A DNA stretch of 64,000 bases from Rhizobium sp. RU36D (GTDB lineage: Bacteria > Pseudomonadota > Alphaproteobacteria > Rhizobiales > Rhizobiaceae). The notes below the pieces were generated by a model. That model saw only the letters and a program-made list of their open reading frames with translations. It did not search any database and had not been told where the DNA came from. Below, piece by piece: positions 63,859 to 64,000 of this stretch (positions within the stretch are counted from its first letter, which is position 1; the number at the start of each line of letters is the position of its first letter). The stretch lies in the NCBI RefSeq assembly GCF_900176345.1, contig NZ_FWXU01000021.1, forward strand, positions 1 to 64,000, given 5' to 3'. Position numbers and translations under genes: made by a program.

Positions 63859-64000
63859 GGTGCAGCCCTGTTGTTGCTATTGATCTTTTTGGGTCCTCCC
63901 GCAAGCCTCCAGGAGGCATGTCTGCGGTGCCGCCGGCCGTCTTTCGACAGCCAAGCTTGATTTATCCTTGCATGGCTGAACCAAAAATTCACCCGATTTT

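Overview
The window reads as chromosomal DNA of an alphaproteobacterium, most probably a Rhizobiaceae member (Rhizobium / Agrobacterium / Allorhizobium group). The grounds are the GC-rich codon use, a complete cpaA-F/tadBC/pilA pilus locus in the rhizobial (ctp-like) order, a ThuA/ThuB pair, an MbfA iron exporter with an Irr-type ICE palindrome in its promoter, and an acetylpolyamine amidohydrolase carrying all the catalytic residues of the Mycoplana enzyme. No rRNA, tRNA, CRISPR array, intact insertion sequence or prophage was seen. The species is not determinable by eye.

Layout. (1) 1-4750: LysE-type exporter, a repeat-rich one-TM protein, thuA-thuB, a ccdAB toxin-antitoxin pair and a short GreA-family factor. 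(2) 4750-6500: an accessory islet of small genes, a possible sRNA and an AT-richer winged-helix-like protein, inserted before lepA. (3) 6500-19980: lepA with a 28-residue membrane microprotein upstream, then a string of stress, metabolism and regulator units: DUF5680, VOC/XRE-cupin, GNAT, secreted Cys-rich protein, aphA, a MerR-ATPase fusion, an orphan TRAP binding protein, LysR/aldo-keto reductase, AraC/EamA exporter, MarR/tautomerase. (4) 19981-27040: the translation cluster infC, rpmI-rplT, pheS ... pheT. The pheS and pheT genes are separated by about 2 kb of small accessory genes (brnT, brnA, a frameshifted DUF4160 gene, two DUF2442 genes, a DEDDh exonuclease), all co-oriented and closely packed. 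(5) 27200-29800: hydrolase, BTLCP protease and mbfA. (6) 29960-35970: a GntR regulator and a five-gene branched-chain-amino-acid-type ABC transporter. (7) 35970-39080: NlpC/P60 hydrolase, MarR-like regulator and an M17 aminopeptidase. (8) 39220-52135: Tad/Flp pilus biogenesis. (9) 52258-63858: nucleoside uptake and salvage. deoB-add-upp run on the plus strand, and a BMP-type nucleoside ABC transporter with cdd, a purine nucleoside phosphorylase, deoC and deoA run on the minus strand.

How the parts work together. In region 9 the BMP-family binding protein, the dual-cassette ATPase and two permeases would import nucleosides. Cytidine deaminase and adenosine deaminase would deaminate them, the phosphorylases would release pentose-1-phosphate, DeoB would isomerise it, DeoC would cleave deoxyribose-5-phosphate, and Upp would recover uracil. 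In region 8 the prepilin peptidase, secretin, CpaB/D/E, ATPase and TadB/C form one machine for a single Flp pilin. TadD, an orphan CpaC-type N-domain protein and two TadE-like pseudopilins are supplied from nearby plus-strand units.

The observations most worth following up are the toxin-antitoxin-like cassette inside the pheST operon (with a one-base frameshift in its DUF4160 gene and a palindrome at its head), the MerR/P-loop ATPase fusion with a 19-bp-spacer promoter, the 28-residue microprotein before lepA, and the terminator that ends two bases before the aphA start codon. All assignments come from reading the sequence and from remembered family motifs; no database search was run.
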